DNA of 60,119 bases from Nemertoderma westbladi. Its lineage: Eukaryota; Xenacoelomorpha; Nemertodermatida; Nemertodermatidae. The DNA lies in NCBI GenBank assembly GCA_032718475.1, contig JAUCBJ010007483.1, forward strand, positions 1 to 60,119, read 5' to 3'. The first letter of the stretch is position 1. The number at the start of each line of letters is the position of its first letter. Positions 34,091 to 44,953 of this stretch are shown here, in pieces. Under the pieces are notes generated by a model. It saw only the letters and a program-made list of their open reading frames with translations, did not search any database and was not told the DNA's origin. Both the position numbers and the translations under genes were made by a program.

Positions 34091-34423
34091 AATTGGACTA
34101 ACTCAGGCATACCCGGATCTATTCATTGTTTTAGTCGGGACTTATACACATATACACTATACAGCCCCCTTAGTCAGTATAGAATTAGACAAATTTGCTG
34201 CAACTTTCTGAATGAAGTCGATCTTCACGGATCCCAAGAGGGTTGAAATTTTGAGCCTTCGCGATGCACCATAATGAAATTTATAACAATATAACACATT
34301 GATGTAAGATCAATGACTCAAGAAAGAACTTCCTGCTTGCATCAAATGTCATCAAATGGATCCAAACTTAGATAGATTCCCAAATTTTGATTTTGGGACC
34401 AAGGTAAGTAGTGCCACAGGTAC

Positions 34424-34606
34424 ATGGCCAGAACCTAATATTTGGTGCAAGTGACTTTTATTCTCAATTTTAGCTATGGACAACTGGCCAGAACCTAATA
34501 TTTGGTGCAAGTGACTTTTATTCTCAATTTTAGCTATGGACAACTGGCCAGAACCTAATATTTGGTGCAAGTGACTTTTATTCTCAATTTTAGCTATGGA
34601 CAACTC
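34424..34606 (+). repeat. Three tandem copies of a 60-bp unit
   Basis: Exact 60-bp period: ggccagaacctaatatttgg, tgcaagtgacttttattctc, aattttagctatggacaact, three times. The right TIR arm at 38071-38130 has the unit once, so the triplication is local. The repeated 83-aa frame on the minus strand is a by-product. Confidence 0.85.
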
Positions 34607-34607
34607 A

Positions 34608-35936
34608 TAGTTCTCCTATGCATTTAATTCCATCGACCGCTCACAAATGTTTGCTGAAGTCAGGGAACACTTGCCCTCTCTTTCCGCATGGGTGGAGGCA
34701 TGTTACGGAATCTAGGCTGTCCTCTGGCTTGGTGACCGACAAATCTTCAGCTGCTCCGGCATCCAACAAGGTGATCCTTTGGGCCCCCTCCTTTTTGCCA
34801 TAACTTTACACCCTGTGGCCAAGATTATTCGGGCGAAAGTCCCTTCTCTTGTAATTAATGCCTGGTATTTGGACGATGGTTCACTGGTTGGATCCCCAGA
34901 CGACTTGTCAAAAGCCTTAGCCATATTAGAACAGGAAGGCCCCTTGAGACACCTTCAACTCAACCACGCCAAATCCCAAGTCTTCATCCCTACTGGCTCC
35001 TCAGTTCATTCGAATCCACTACCACCCTCCATTCCCATCCTCTCCAATGGTCTAACCATACTTGGCTCCCCGATTGGTTCCTCTCAATACTGCGAGGAGA
35101 CCATTATGCTAAGAGTGGCCAAAGTCCGCTCCATCACTGAATGCCTTTCTGACCTTCAGGATTCCCAGATGGAATCTACCCTTCTTCGATCATGCCTTTC
35201 TTTACCCAAAGTAGTCTTTGCCCTCCGCTGCTGTCCCCCCTCCATGATTCCGGACTCCTCGCTACAGTTCGATCTTGTCATGTGGGATACCCTGTCTGAT
35301 CTGGTTGGGGGCTCCCTGAGTGACTGGTCGTACAACAAAGCTTGCCTTCCAGTCTCGATGGGTGGTCTGGGCCTTAGAAAAGCCGTAAACCATTCCCCGG
35401 CCGCATATATTGCTTCTGTCTCCCAGTCAGAAACCCTGGTCACTAGAATCCTAGGCCACTCCCCAGGTAACCGTCACCTCCCCTCTGCACCGGCCTCCTT
35501 GTCCGAGCATGCCGATAAACCAGATTGGACCTCCTTGGAAGACCTTCCAACACCCATCACCCAACACAATCTATCCCACTCAGTTGACATCTCCTCCTAC
35601 GAACGGCTCCTGTCCTCTGCCCGTGACAACAGGTCCCGAGCCCTTCTACACTCCACTTCTCTTGGCCACGCTGGTGACTGGTTACATGCCATTCCTTCTG
35701 AGTCCCTTGGTCTCCATTTTCTGGATGTTGAGCACAGACTCTCCTTGTGTTACTGGTTAGGTGTCCGACTATCCTCTAGCTCATCTCCCTGTGCCTCTTG
35801 CTCCCTCCCTGCTGACCCATTTGGGGACCATCACGTTGGCTGTGGTGGGGACTCAGACAGGATCGCACACCATGACTCCCTCCGGGATGCCATTTTCCAA
35901 GCTGCACAATCTGCAGCTCTGGCGCCCCGGAGAGAA
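34608..35936 (+). pseudogene. Non-LTR retrotransposon RT fragment (R2/NeSL-like C-terminus), 5' part
   Basis: The sequence opens in the RT domain (AFNSIDR), has an in-frame TAG near 34711, then the RT signatures QQGDPLGPLLF and YLDDGSLVG, the catalytic YxDD-type box. Thumb and connection segments follow (LPKVVFALRC, GGLGLR), then HAGDWLHAIPSESLGL and a Cys/His cluster CASC...GDHHVGC...RIAHH. The frame ends at APRRE, where a second LINE is inserted with a 9-bp duplication. The ORF then resumes at 36867. 5' truncation and the stop show it is inactive. The Cys/His cluster plus the PAD...LDV motif in the 3' part point to a restriction-like-endonuclease type element. Confidence 0.7.
35928..35936. 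repeat. Target-site duplication of the nested LINE, left copy
   Basis: cggagagaa, repeated at 36867-36875. It falls inside the coding sequence of the interrupted LINE. Confidence 0.85.
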
Positions 35937-36866
35937 CTACTACTAGGATCGGCATGCTGCATTGCAGCTGCATTTTTAAGAATGCTGTGCCGGCTTGTCA
36001 ACAAAATTGCACCGCCACAACTCCCTATCACCCATGACATTTGCTAGATCATCCGCATCTTTAAGGCCAGTGTCCTTTAAGATGCGTCTCAAGAAAGTCA
36101 TGGGCTGTCCACCATGCTTATTCACTCCATGAGGCTGCCAAAGTACAAGATTATGCACTGGCTGGTCCTCACGGCGAAAGCAATGTCCTGCAAAGCGGAG
36201 GCGATTTTGTTCTAGTGTCAAGCTTGGGGGAACCAATGAGACACCTCCAATGTTATATAGTGTCTGGTTGGAGATGTGTGCATTGTACTTGACACAATGT
36301 ACCCGGCGTAGCATTCTTGTGAATGTGCCATCCAGAGATTTGGTGTCCTCAGCAGTTAGAGCCCAGCATGGACTCCCGTAGAGGAGTAATGGAACTACTG
36401 CTGCTCTAAATAATCGGACCTTAAGTTTCCGATTAATTCTAGGTGACTTCCAAATCCTGGAAAGCCTATTCAAGGCTGCCCATGCCTTTCCCTTACGTAT
36501 TCGAAGGTCCTCACCTGACTTCCGGATCCATGATCCCAGGTAACAGAAGTCGTCCACATGCTCAAGCATACCATCCTTTGAGCTTATGCTCATCCGATCA
36601 GAGAATTGCTGAGGACTTTCAAAGTTAACTGTCAGAATTTTGGTCTTTCTGGAGTTAATAAAAAGACCAACACTAGAAGCAGCATGTTCTAATGAGCTGA
36701 GGAGCCGCTGGGCTCCCTCTAATGATTCTGAGAGTACTCCTAAGTCATCAGCAAAGTCTAGATCAGTTAGGTACTTGGCAGGATTTCCTCGACTTCTGGA
36801 GCCAGTAGGTGGAGTTATCATCACCCCATCATCATTATGATGATCTAAGGACATGCGTAGAACATG
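35937..36866 (-). mobile_element. 5'-truncated APE-type LINE nested in another LINE
   Basis: A 930-bp insert on the minus strand, between 9-bp repeats cggagagaa. Its 3' end on the minus strand is cctagtagtag, a short trinucleotide tail instead of poly(A). The 5' end is cut off within the RT domain, as usual for target-primed insertion. A shorter copy with the same 3' end lies at 28272-28658. Confidence 0.85.
35976..36854 (-). pseudogene. RT C-terminal fragment of the nested LINE (292 aa)
   Basis: The frame holds the RT active-site motif LDFADDLGVL near residue 34, then a palm/thumb segment (VGLFINSRKTKIL), CYLGSWI, a VVPLLLYGSPCWAL segment and a C-terminal RLRFAGHCFRRED...GDRELWR segment. 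This order is typical of APE-type LINEs (RTE/Jockey/CR1 group). The fingers domain and endonuclease are missing. The frame is fully open to the stop near the element 3' end, so the insertion is fairly recent. The first Met may be a fortuitous in-frame codon, because the 5' end is truncated. Confidence 0.75.
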
Positions 36867-37290
36867 CGGAGAGAAGTCCCTGGGTGGATTCCTGGCTTCT
36901 GCAGCAGACCGGCAGATATCTTCCTCCCCAAATGGAGACGGGGACAGCCCATGGCCCTGGACGTAATGGTGATCTCACCGCTTCAATCCAGAACCATTAA
37001 CTGCGCTGCGTCCACCCCAGGCTCTGCCCTTACCGTTGCACGTGAACGTAAGCTAGCCGCCCACCTAGATGAGTGCCGATCCTCAGGCGTGGGCTTCCCC
37101 CCCCCCCCCCCCTGGCTCTTGATGCACTTGGGGGCTGGGACTTCCACTCCACCTCAATCATCTCCGAGATTGGACGTCTGCAGAGTCTCCGTCGCAGTAT
37201 CCCTGCCAAAGAAGCCGTCAGGCATCTATTCCAGCGCCTTTTCAGTGTGTCTGTGGCAAGGAAACGCTGCAATGTGGCTCCGTAGAAGCT
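36867..37290 (+). pseudogene. R2/NeSL-like LINE, 3' part (endonuclease-like end)
   Basis: The frame resumes after the nested insertion at REVPGWIPGF and carries SRPADIFLPKWRRGQPMALDV, matching the R-PAD...D pattern of a restriction-like endonuclease, then ALTVARERKLAAHLDECRSSGVGF. A 16-base C run at 37098-37113 then breaks the frame. The continuation (LALDALGGWDFHSTS...AVRHLFQRL) is in another frame. The C run lies exactly where the conserved protein has only a few residues, so it is an expansion inside former coding sequence. Confidence 0.7.
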
Positions 37291-37444
37291 CGAGCCTCCC
37301 TCCCTGGGTGGGTAGATGGCATTATGTAAGCGCTTTCTTCCCCTAGGCAAAATTTATTTTCCTAGTGCAATTTTGTGTTTTAATTTCATTTAATAAAATA
37401 AAAAGTTTGTGGGTATAATTTGTACAACGCAAAAAAAACACATA

Positions 37445-38050
37445 TATTATGCTCATTATATCCGCAATGACCGATTTAGTGGGGGTAGACACCATCAAAA
37501 CAAGCACAGAGCGAATAGTTATTGAGATATTGCAGACAATGTTAAGTCCGGCACAAGTCAACATGAGTGCCTTGATGATTTATAGATAAATACACTAAAA
37601 TTTTTACATCTAATTATCTTAAAGCATCAAAACTATACACATCATTGCAACGAATTGATTTAGTGTTTACAGACACCTTCAATGTGAAAGAGTAGTGGTT
37701 AGTTGACTATAGTTTTTGTACAAAATGTGTGGAATGGGTCAACTCAATATCAAGTATCAATTTGTGGACATAGCCTTGACATTTTGTAAAATAATTCAAG
37801 AACTAATCACTCTATACTCTTATTTGTGTCTACACCCACTACATCGATCATTTTCTGTGATGTGTCTATTCTTGATTCCTTGAGATAGTTAAAAGTATCA
37901 TTTTTAGTGTATTTGTCCATATCACATCAAGGCGGTAATGTAGACTCGCGCCGGACTTCACATTCTCTGCGATATCTCAAGAACTATTCGCTCTACAAAC
38001 GTACAAACCCCCACTAAATCGGTCATTGAGGTTCTAATGAGCATAATATT
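37445..38050. mobile_element. ~606-bp foldback element
   Basis: Outer arms 37445-37577 and 37925-38050 are close reverse complements (atattatgctcatta, gaccgatttagtgggggt, gagcgaatagtt, agtccggc, ccttgatg). Weaker complementarity (aaatacactaaaa, acacatca, tagtg...gacac) continues to the centre, so nearly the whole unit can fold back. Each arm also repeats the gatttagtg...gacacc phrase twice. Non-coding. Confidence 0.7.
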
Positions 38051-38325
38051 AATACAGTAGGAGAAATAAAAGTTGGCCATCGTGAAAATTGAGAATAATC
38101 GTCATTTGTGCCAAAGGGTAGGTTCTGGCTATGTGCCTGTGGCACTAGTTCCCTTGATCTAAAAATTAAAATTTTGGTATCTAACTAAGTTTGGACCCAT
38201 TTGATGACTTGATGCATGCAAGAAGTTTTTTCTTGAGTCATTGATCTTTCAGTAATGTATTATATTGCTATAAATTTCATTGTGGTGCATCACGAAGGCT
38301 CAAAATTTTAACCCTTTTATTCTTT

Positions 38326-39896
38326 TAACCCTATTAGTACCGGGATATAAAATGTTGTACAAATACCGGGGGGGGGGGGTCATATTGACCTCCCCCCCTC
38401 TAAAATCTACAAATTTTTACGAAAACGTCTGTTTTTTTGTTTGTACGTAGGTATCACTAGTCAGGATCCGACTGAAAAAAAAAAATTTCGAAAAAATGTA
38501 CTGGGGTGGTTATATTGCAGCACCAAATTTACAAGTAGTGCACAATTTTCAGAAAATTTGAAAGTTACATTTTTCGTCTAATTGTTTTTCAATACAGGTT
38601 TTCTGGGGCGCAAAATACATTGGAAAATATTTAAAAATGATATGATTACTATAAATGACTGTTTAGTCCTCTCTGCGTAGGAAAAAAATGAAAAAAACAA
38701 GTAACCAGCACTTTTCAGTTAGAACACAAATTTTTTAATTCACTTATACGATGCTATAAATTCACATTTTCAGGTTTTCTAGGGCGCTGATTCTAATGGA
38801 ATACATTTCTAAAATGCCCCATCATTGCTACTTGTATTTTTCGGCGTAATTTGGCAAATTTTGGTGCTAGGACCAAATTTCGTACCCATCACCAAAAAGT
38901 ACAAGTTTGCGATGTCCAGTGCTGTTTTTATTGATTCCATCGGATTCAGGACCCTCATAAACCCGTATAACGCAATAAACAAGATGATACTATCTACTGA
39001 TCAATTTGCTTATTTTCCAAAATTTGGTGCTGGCACAACAATTTTCACCCACCGGCGAAAAATACAAGTTTGAAAACTCTTATGAAATTTTTACTGATTT
39101 CATTGAATTCAGAACCCTCACAAACCCGTATAACGCAAGAAACAAGGTGACACAATCAATTTATATATTTGATGGTTTTCAAAATTTGGTGCTAGAACCA
39201 CATTTTGCACCCACTTCCGAAAAATACAAGTTTGAGATGCCTAGTTCGAAAATTATATATTTCATTCAATTCAGAATAGCCATAAACCTCTAAAACGTAA
39301 GAAATAAATTGTCACAAACAATTTTATCAATTGAATGGATTTTCAACATTTCGTGCTAGCACCAAAATTTGCACCCACCACCGAAAAATACAAGTTTGAT
39401 ACGCTTGGTGCAACTCGTATATATTTCATCGAAACCAGAACCCCAAAAAACCCCAATTGCGTAAAAAACAAGTTTCACACAATCAATTTACAAAATTGAC
39501 ATATTTCAAAATTTGGTGCTGGCACCAAAAATTGGCACCCACCGAAAAAAACAAGTTTGAAATTTCTAAATCAATTTATATGAATTCCATCCAATTTCTA
39601 ACACCAAAAAACCGGTGTAAATCAAAAATAGAGATGTTACAATTCATATTTAATGAAATGTAATTTTCAAAAAACGTCTCAAAAAAAGAGCCAAAAGTAG
39701 GGTTCAAAAATGGTGCTATAACTCGAAAACTACCAAATATTTTTGAAAACGGTTTTCACTACTAGGAAGACAATAGATTTTTAGGAAAAGTCATAAAATT
39801 TCAGATTCCCAACTGCGTTTGTTTCAGAATTATAATAAAAAAAACACGGATGGGGTCATATTGACCCCCCCCCCCCCCCCGGGTTTAATAGGGTTA
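38326..39896 (-). mobile_element. 1.5-kb TIR repeat element, copy B (inverted to copy A)
   Basis: The reverse complement follows copy A (25869-27380) from the G-run end through the ggtgctagcacc units to the ctaggcaggagaggactaaa block. The ends are taaccctattagtaccggg and ccgggtttaatagggttaa, each beside a G/C-run hairpin around tcatattgac. Divergence from copy A is visible throughout, including small indels. No transposase. Confidence 0.65.
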
Positions 39897-40147
39897 ACTT
39901 TTATTCTTGCGGAGTTGTTCTTCTGACCAGGAAAGTACAGTCAAAATCGTGTCACATTTGGTAGGTGGAGAATCAATCAAAGGCCCAAAAGGAACTGAGT
40001 AGGTCCTTCGGGTATATGGCCGTCTTCTTGTGATTTACATTGTATGCAATCTGACAATTCCATTTGAGTTGTTACACTGTTATGGTGAACTGATGATACA
40101 CACCAAGAGACATCAGTTTTCAATGCTGAGTTTAAGATTTAACAGTT
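39897..40147. other. Non-coding DNA
   Basis: Nothing recognised in this stretch between TIR copy B and the old ORF fragment. Confidence 0.4.
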
Positions 40148-40612
40148 TCAAAAATCAAATGGGAAGATTGCTGTTGGTAAACAAATGCTGGTGGTAATGG
40201 TTTTATTTCCCCCATTGAATGGAAGAGAATCGATAGCAGTTAGATTTCTTACCCTTAATGAGTTTAATTCCTTTTTACTATATGTTCTAGGAATGTTTAT
40301 TTCACATGGTTTAGCACTGCCTCCACTTGATAGCTGTGTGAACTCTGAAGCTGTTACTGCATTTCTCGACATCCATTTGGTGTATAAACTTGTAAATCAA
40401 AATTATCACACCACACACTAATTATATTTGGACTATCATTGAATACATCTTTGAAACTGGAATATGTGGCCGATTTGCGAAATCTTAACACTTCATCAAA
40501 ACTAGCAACGTATCCATTCGAGTGTAAAATATCAATATGTTGCCTGGGTCCAAACTGGAAGTGTAGCTTTATAGCCAAACCAAGCATGGTCTGATTATAA
40601 GATTTACAGACT
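40148..40612 (-). pseudogene. Old ORF fragment interrupted by element 2, downstream part
   Basis: A minus-strand frame LGLAIKLHFQFG...LHSNGYVASFDEVLRFRKSA...IISVWCDNFDLQVYTPNG reads like a real protein and stops at 40354. An overlapping shifted frame (MSRNAVTASEF..., 40148-40372) continues it, so there is a 1-bp frameshift near 40370. The LHxxGY-xxSYDEV / DNxD pattern recalls long hypothetical proteins often found with mobile elements in invertebrate genomes, but I cannot name the family. The frame is cut by the target site of element 2 at 40608-40612 and continues on the far side at 53046 (LAQSIQSQV). Confidence 0.45.
40608..40612. repeat. Target-site duplication of element 2, left copy
   Basis: agact, immediately before the TG of the left LTR; repeated at 53041-53045. 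Confidence 0.9.
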
Positions 40613-41805
40613 TGTTCGCGCTTTTGAAGACCTTTAGCAGTTTAACCTGCCAAAATTTATATGTCTTTTAGTTAATTAACACACCTTTAGCATACGACAA
40701 TATTTTATGCTAATAAACAAAACATTAGCCGAAGCCAGCCCATGCGCGATCATTCACCCGATGGATACACCCGGGAGACTGAATTCGGATGCTTAGATTT
40801 TATTATTGCAGTGTAAGGTTGCAGTGTAAGCCTACTGTATTATTCGATTGATCGCTAATATGTAATTTCTGACAGATATTATTAACTTTCGGGAAATATT
40901 AACAGTTCCTTTAGGACGTGGCGCTCTATCTATTTAAACAGAGCTAGGACTTATACTAAACGCAACGATAAGGCTTATGATTAAAGTATAAGGCGCATTC
41001 TTTAGGAAATGCTTTGTTACCAGTCACATCACACTCACAATCATGCACACTATTCTGCCGACCGTCAGTATATTTGATCACACATAAAGAGAACAGCAAT
41101 TGACTCAGGTAGTGTCTACTAAATAACATTAGATTCAATACACACCACATTGATATAAATCGCAATTGTTATATATAGCCTGTCTCTCTAACCTGTAGTG
41201 TATCAAGAAATTGGGAAACTTGGGTGATTTATCAATATTCTCCAAATGACAATATTTCATCAACAAATCGATACAATTAATAACTGACGGTAAATAGCAG
41301 TACAAACAATATGATTAGTGCAGTTAAATTAAGTGAGGTAACACCGCCGGTAACAGTTATACTTTCTATAATCTAAGCAGTTTTTGCTAGAGTTGTTCCA
41401 AAAGCCGGTGTTATGGCGAAAAATGGGAACACAACAACAGAATCCTATAAAGAATCATATGACTACATGACTATACGAGGATACCAACTACCCTTATTCC
41501 CCGAAGCTCCCGTCCAACACAGAGGATGAGCATACAGATAGGAAATTCAGTTCAGTAGCTCTGGGATAGGTCAAAATCAACGCCCACTCAAATTCTATTG
41601 GCAGATACGGACAGCAGGGCTGAGGCAACCTCCCTAAGCTGGTTGGCCGATCGAACAGCACCCAGATCCCTTCGCACAGCAAATCAGCCAATCAGCCGGT
41701 AGCTTGCATTATTCTAGCTAGATATCCCTTTTTTAGAGTATTCAGCGACTGGGGGGAACTGGTTAGCAAAGCAAATGAATCAGTTATCCCATAAAAGCTT
41801 TTACA
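40613..41805 (-). repeat. 3' LTR of element 2
   Basis: 1193 bp, TGTTCGCGC...AAGCTTTTACA, TG...CA ends, nearly identical to 51848-53040. The left half resembles the element 1 LTR; the part about 41390-41700 does not. Confidence 0.92.
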
Positions 41806-41815
41806 CCGCTCCCAG
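41806..41815 (-). promoter_or_regulatory. Candidate polypurine tract of element 2
   Basis: The minus strand reads ctgggagcgg next to the 3' LTR, identical to element 1. Confidence 0.45.
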
Positions 41816-41883
41816 AAAATGGGATTTAAGTCTATAAAATATACAAAATCACAGTTTCTAAAATATAAAAATACTCTAAACAG

Positions 41884-42960
41884 TTAGTCTTTCTTGCGCG
41901 GACGGCGTTTACGCAGTTTTTTAAAGCTAGCCAGAGTCTTTTTCTCTTTGGGGCGAGCCACTTTACAAGGAGGGCTATAACTCCTGGGTGAAGGGTGCAA
42001 TATGATTGCATCAGAGGGTATAGGATTATGGTCGGTGTATCCGCCAGTCGAAGTGCCGAGTTGATTGACATCAACGTCGGGGGAGAGGGGTCTAACGGCC
42101 TTTAGAGCGCGTTTTAGGACAGCCGCTCTTACGGGTCCTTTACGAGTGGTCTGAACGAGAGCCGTAGGTGGACCATAGGCAGTTAGAAACTTCCTGGGTT
42201 TAATGGTTCTTTCCAACTCGCGTTCGCGGGCTCGGTATTCGTAAGGCCGTCGATATACTTCCTGTAACTCGGGGTATGAGTTAACAAATAAGTCTCCATA
42301 GTCCGGGTCCTGACGGATATAACTGATTAAGTTATAGGAATGAAGGTTGCTAGGATTAACCCTCCTGAGAAATTTGCGTACGAACTTGGTTGAAATACAT
42401 TCTCCGACGCGCTTCAGTAGTTCGTAACTCGATATGCGTGATTTCTGTTCGACAGAAGCGAATAGATAAGGATGGAACGCATAAACTCCTTCGTAAGCGC
42501 GTCCAGGATAATAACGATGGCGCGAATCACAATGTAAATCAGCGTTCGCTTACCAAGCTCTGATGTAACGTAGCGTGATCATTTCATCTACGCTTTCCAA
42601 ATCGTGATTAAAAAGGGCAATGGAAACTGGCGCGTCCCTTTAGTTGACACTGGTGACATTGAGTCATAAATTGAGGGCAAACCGCAAAAATGTGCAAGTT
42701 ATTGAGTCTGTAATACGCGCAATAAATTTCCATCGTCGGTTGTTCGTGGAAATAGGAACAGCGGACGTTTGTGTCCATGGGCGTAACATGGTCTCTCGAT
42801 GCGCATAACCGACAACGTTGCCGAGAAACATAGTTGGCATGGCGATAATCGTACGCAGTGAGACACTGTGGACCTTGATATCATTCTAGGAGGTAATCGT
42901 TGTCGTTGTTCCGGGCGCGATAGGCTGAATCTCCTCAGATTCTAGGCATATTGGTTCGTC
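41884..42960 (-). pseudogene. Accessory ORF B of element 2, truncated and broken
   Basis: The sequence matches ORF B of element 1 from about residue 230 to its end plus the basic tail, but lacks the first half. Relative to element 1 it has an inserted base in the zinc-knuckle part (about 42608-42616) and a TAA at about 42552 where element 1 has GAA. The codon that is TAA at the end of ORF B in element 1 is GAA here, so the basic tail was once continuous with ORF B. The open part 41884-42216 encodes the tail ERTIKPRK...RPRKKD. Not expected to make a functional protein. Confidence 0.7.
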
Positions 42961-43333
42961 TTCCCAGTCTGTTACGAATAGAATTTTCGTGATCTATTCT
43001 CGGTTTATCGTTACGACGCCGCTGGGTATGATATTTAAATAGAACCATTTCCCTTTTGGTGTCTACATCGTCCGTATCATGTAAATCGATAGGATGGCCG
43101 GTAGTTAGGAGGTCAATATACGTATTATTACGATTCGTATAGCGAGCGGTGAATTTTCGATAGTCCAATTCACGCGTAAGTTGCTCTTGGGACATCGGCG
43201 GTTCGATATAGCGACCATCGTCCTCCGTAATGGTTGGATCGGTTTCACCGCGTATCAAGCTATCCACAAATGCTTGTAAAGGTAGAGTATATCGCTCTCT
43301 AATACCAAGGTCATCTTCTATCAATTCCGTCAT
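42935..43333 (-). CDS. Accessory ORF A of element 2, C-terminus altered by deletion
   Basis: The 132-aa frame matches ORF A of element 1 for about 115 residues (MTELIEDDLGIRERYTLPLQ). It then runs across a deletion junction near 42970 into out-of-frame ORF B sequence (ending RRTNMPRI). The junction carries a few filler bases (taacagactggg on the minus strand), as in end-joining. Conservation of the first 115 residues supports ORF A as a real gene of the family. Function unknown. Confidence 0.55.
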   Translation of the reverse strand: MTELIEDDLGIRERYTLPLQAFVDSLIRGETDPTITEDDGRYIEPPMSQEQLTRELDYRKFTARYTNRNNTYIDLLTTGHPIDLHDTDDVDTKREMVLFKYHTQRRRNDKPRIDHENSIRNRLGRRTNMPRI

Positions 43334-44953
43334 ATCTGCTATCTGAGTTTATTAATATCAGTATGAGATAATATTTAGGCAAGCGGGCGTCGCTGCCTAC
43401 TAGTCTTTGCCCCCGGACAGTGGGTTTCTCAGCGCCGATGTACCGTCGTCGCGGTGTTTACACCAACATGTAGCAACAGCACGACAACGATAACCGGCAC
43501 AAGTCCCACCACTGTCCGTCCCAAAGGCTTGAATCCACTTGAGGTTATCTCGGTAGAGTTAGGGCTACTTTACAATTGCGATTAGCTACTGTAAACACAC
43601 TTTAGTAGTAACATTCACCTATAAACGCACAAATTCCATACAATCATTACTTACTGCACACATGCAGGCCATTTGTCCGTTAATCAGTGTCTTCCAGAAT
43701 GTCACGTTATTACTATGTATCCTTGGATACTAATAGTGCGCTATGTATATTCTTATGCTACGCAATGGGGCAAGCTTTTTATTGTTCCTTTAACTTGCTT
43801 CTAATTCTAGCGTGGGTGTTGCCATGGTGACATTATGGAAAACTAGCGGTAGAATTAGGGTAATTCTCATGCATACAGATCTGGGATGCTATTTAATAGT
43901 AATTCTTTAATTGTCAATATCCTCTTTATGCATGATTTTATAAATTTTATCGGCTATTGACTATATGTTGGAGATTCTCGCACTCTAGTACACTCAATAT
44001 GAATCTCCGCTCCCATGATCTATTAATTACTGGAATTTTGGGAATGTTATAAATTGCACAAAATGACAATTTATGAAATTCATTTAAATATGAATTTAAA
44101 TTTATTCCCGTGAATTTTATTATTTGATGTTAAATTGACACCAATTTTATTCCAGAGCATATCTGGGGACTTAGGATCCTTGATTCTATAAAATAGTCCT
44201 TCTAAGAATATCGGTAAATACTGCGATATCTTAATTGACTAGAAATTTTAAAGGATCGGGATTTTACAGATTTTAATAAATATTAAATTAATATTTAGGA
44301 TGAGCACCGATTTATTCCAGAACTTGTCTGGGGACGTTAACCACTGATTCTAGAATTTGTCTTTCAAGTATATCGGTGGGTGCCACGATATCTTAATCGA
44401 CTAGAATTACAGATGGTCAAAAAGTTTAACAGATTTATTTGCGATTTACGCTACTGTTAGAGGGACATCACGCTACTATATGTATTATTTGTTATAAGGT
44501 AGAAGAGCAATATCGCACGAAGCAATGTCAGTGTGAAGAGGCAAGTCGTTTCCAAGGTCTACCCAGAGCTTGGTTTAGCCGAGACACGAGGATCTGAACT
44601 TTGCATTCCTAATACTCTGCCTACCAATAATACTTTAATATAGTAGTGGCTTTATTGTACTTTAATAAGTACTGACATGTCATCTTACTATAGTCTCGCA
44701 TTTATAATATAATACGGACAGTAAGGAAAGAGAAAAATAAATATTTCTTGCCGTCGCACTAAATATATTGTAAGTAATTAAATACGTAATAAACACTAAT
44801 ATATTGCACTAATTTACTAAATATTCTAAAATAACATTCTACTAAATAAAATTAAAGAAAACGATTATAATAAAATTACATAATAATACATACATAAATA
44901 TAAAATAAAAACAAATATAAAATGATATAGTCACACGCCCACTCCATATGTTA
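43334..44953 (-). other. Non-coding spacer of element 2
   Basis: The counterpart of 13703-15339, with the same duplicated ttattccag...tgtctgggga...gatatcttaat motif at about 44145-44250 and 44305-44410. No ORF. Confidence 0.55.

Larger units (their letters stand above)
34240..38316. mobile_element. 4.1-kb block with ~245-bp terminal inverted repeats
   Basis: Left arm 34240-34486 and right arm 38071-38316 are reverse complements at moderate identity. Shared pieces are ttgaaattttgagccttcg, atgcaccataatgaaattta, gatcaatgactcaagaa, tggatccaaacttag-like sequence and ctggccagaacctaatattt. Between them lie a fragment of a LINE with an R2/NeSL-like C-terminus, a nested APE-type LINE and a foldback. 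This could be a non-autonomous DNA transposon that received LINE insertions. No transposase is seen. Confidence 0.5.

Noticed and set aside
34779-36047. Single intact 422-aa RT protein
   Set aside because: The start is TTG within the RT domain, a stop lies upstream in the same frame, and the last ~35 residues are from the inserted LINE read on the wrong strand.
40956-41691. Short minus-strand ORFs inside the LTRs (also 52191-52926)
   Set aside because: They lie in both LTR copies, have no domain and no counterpart in the element 1 LTRs.
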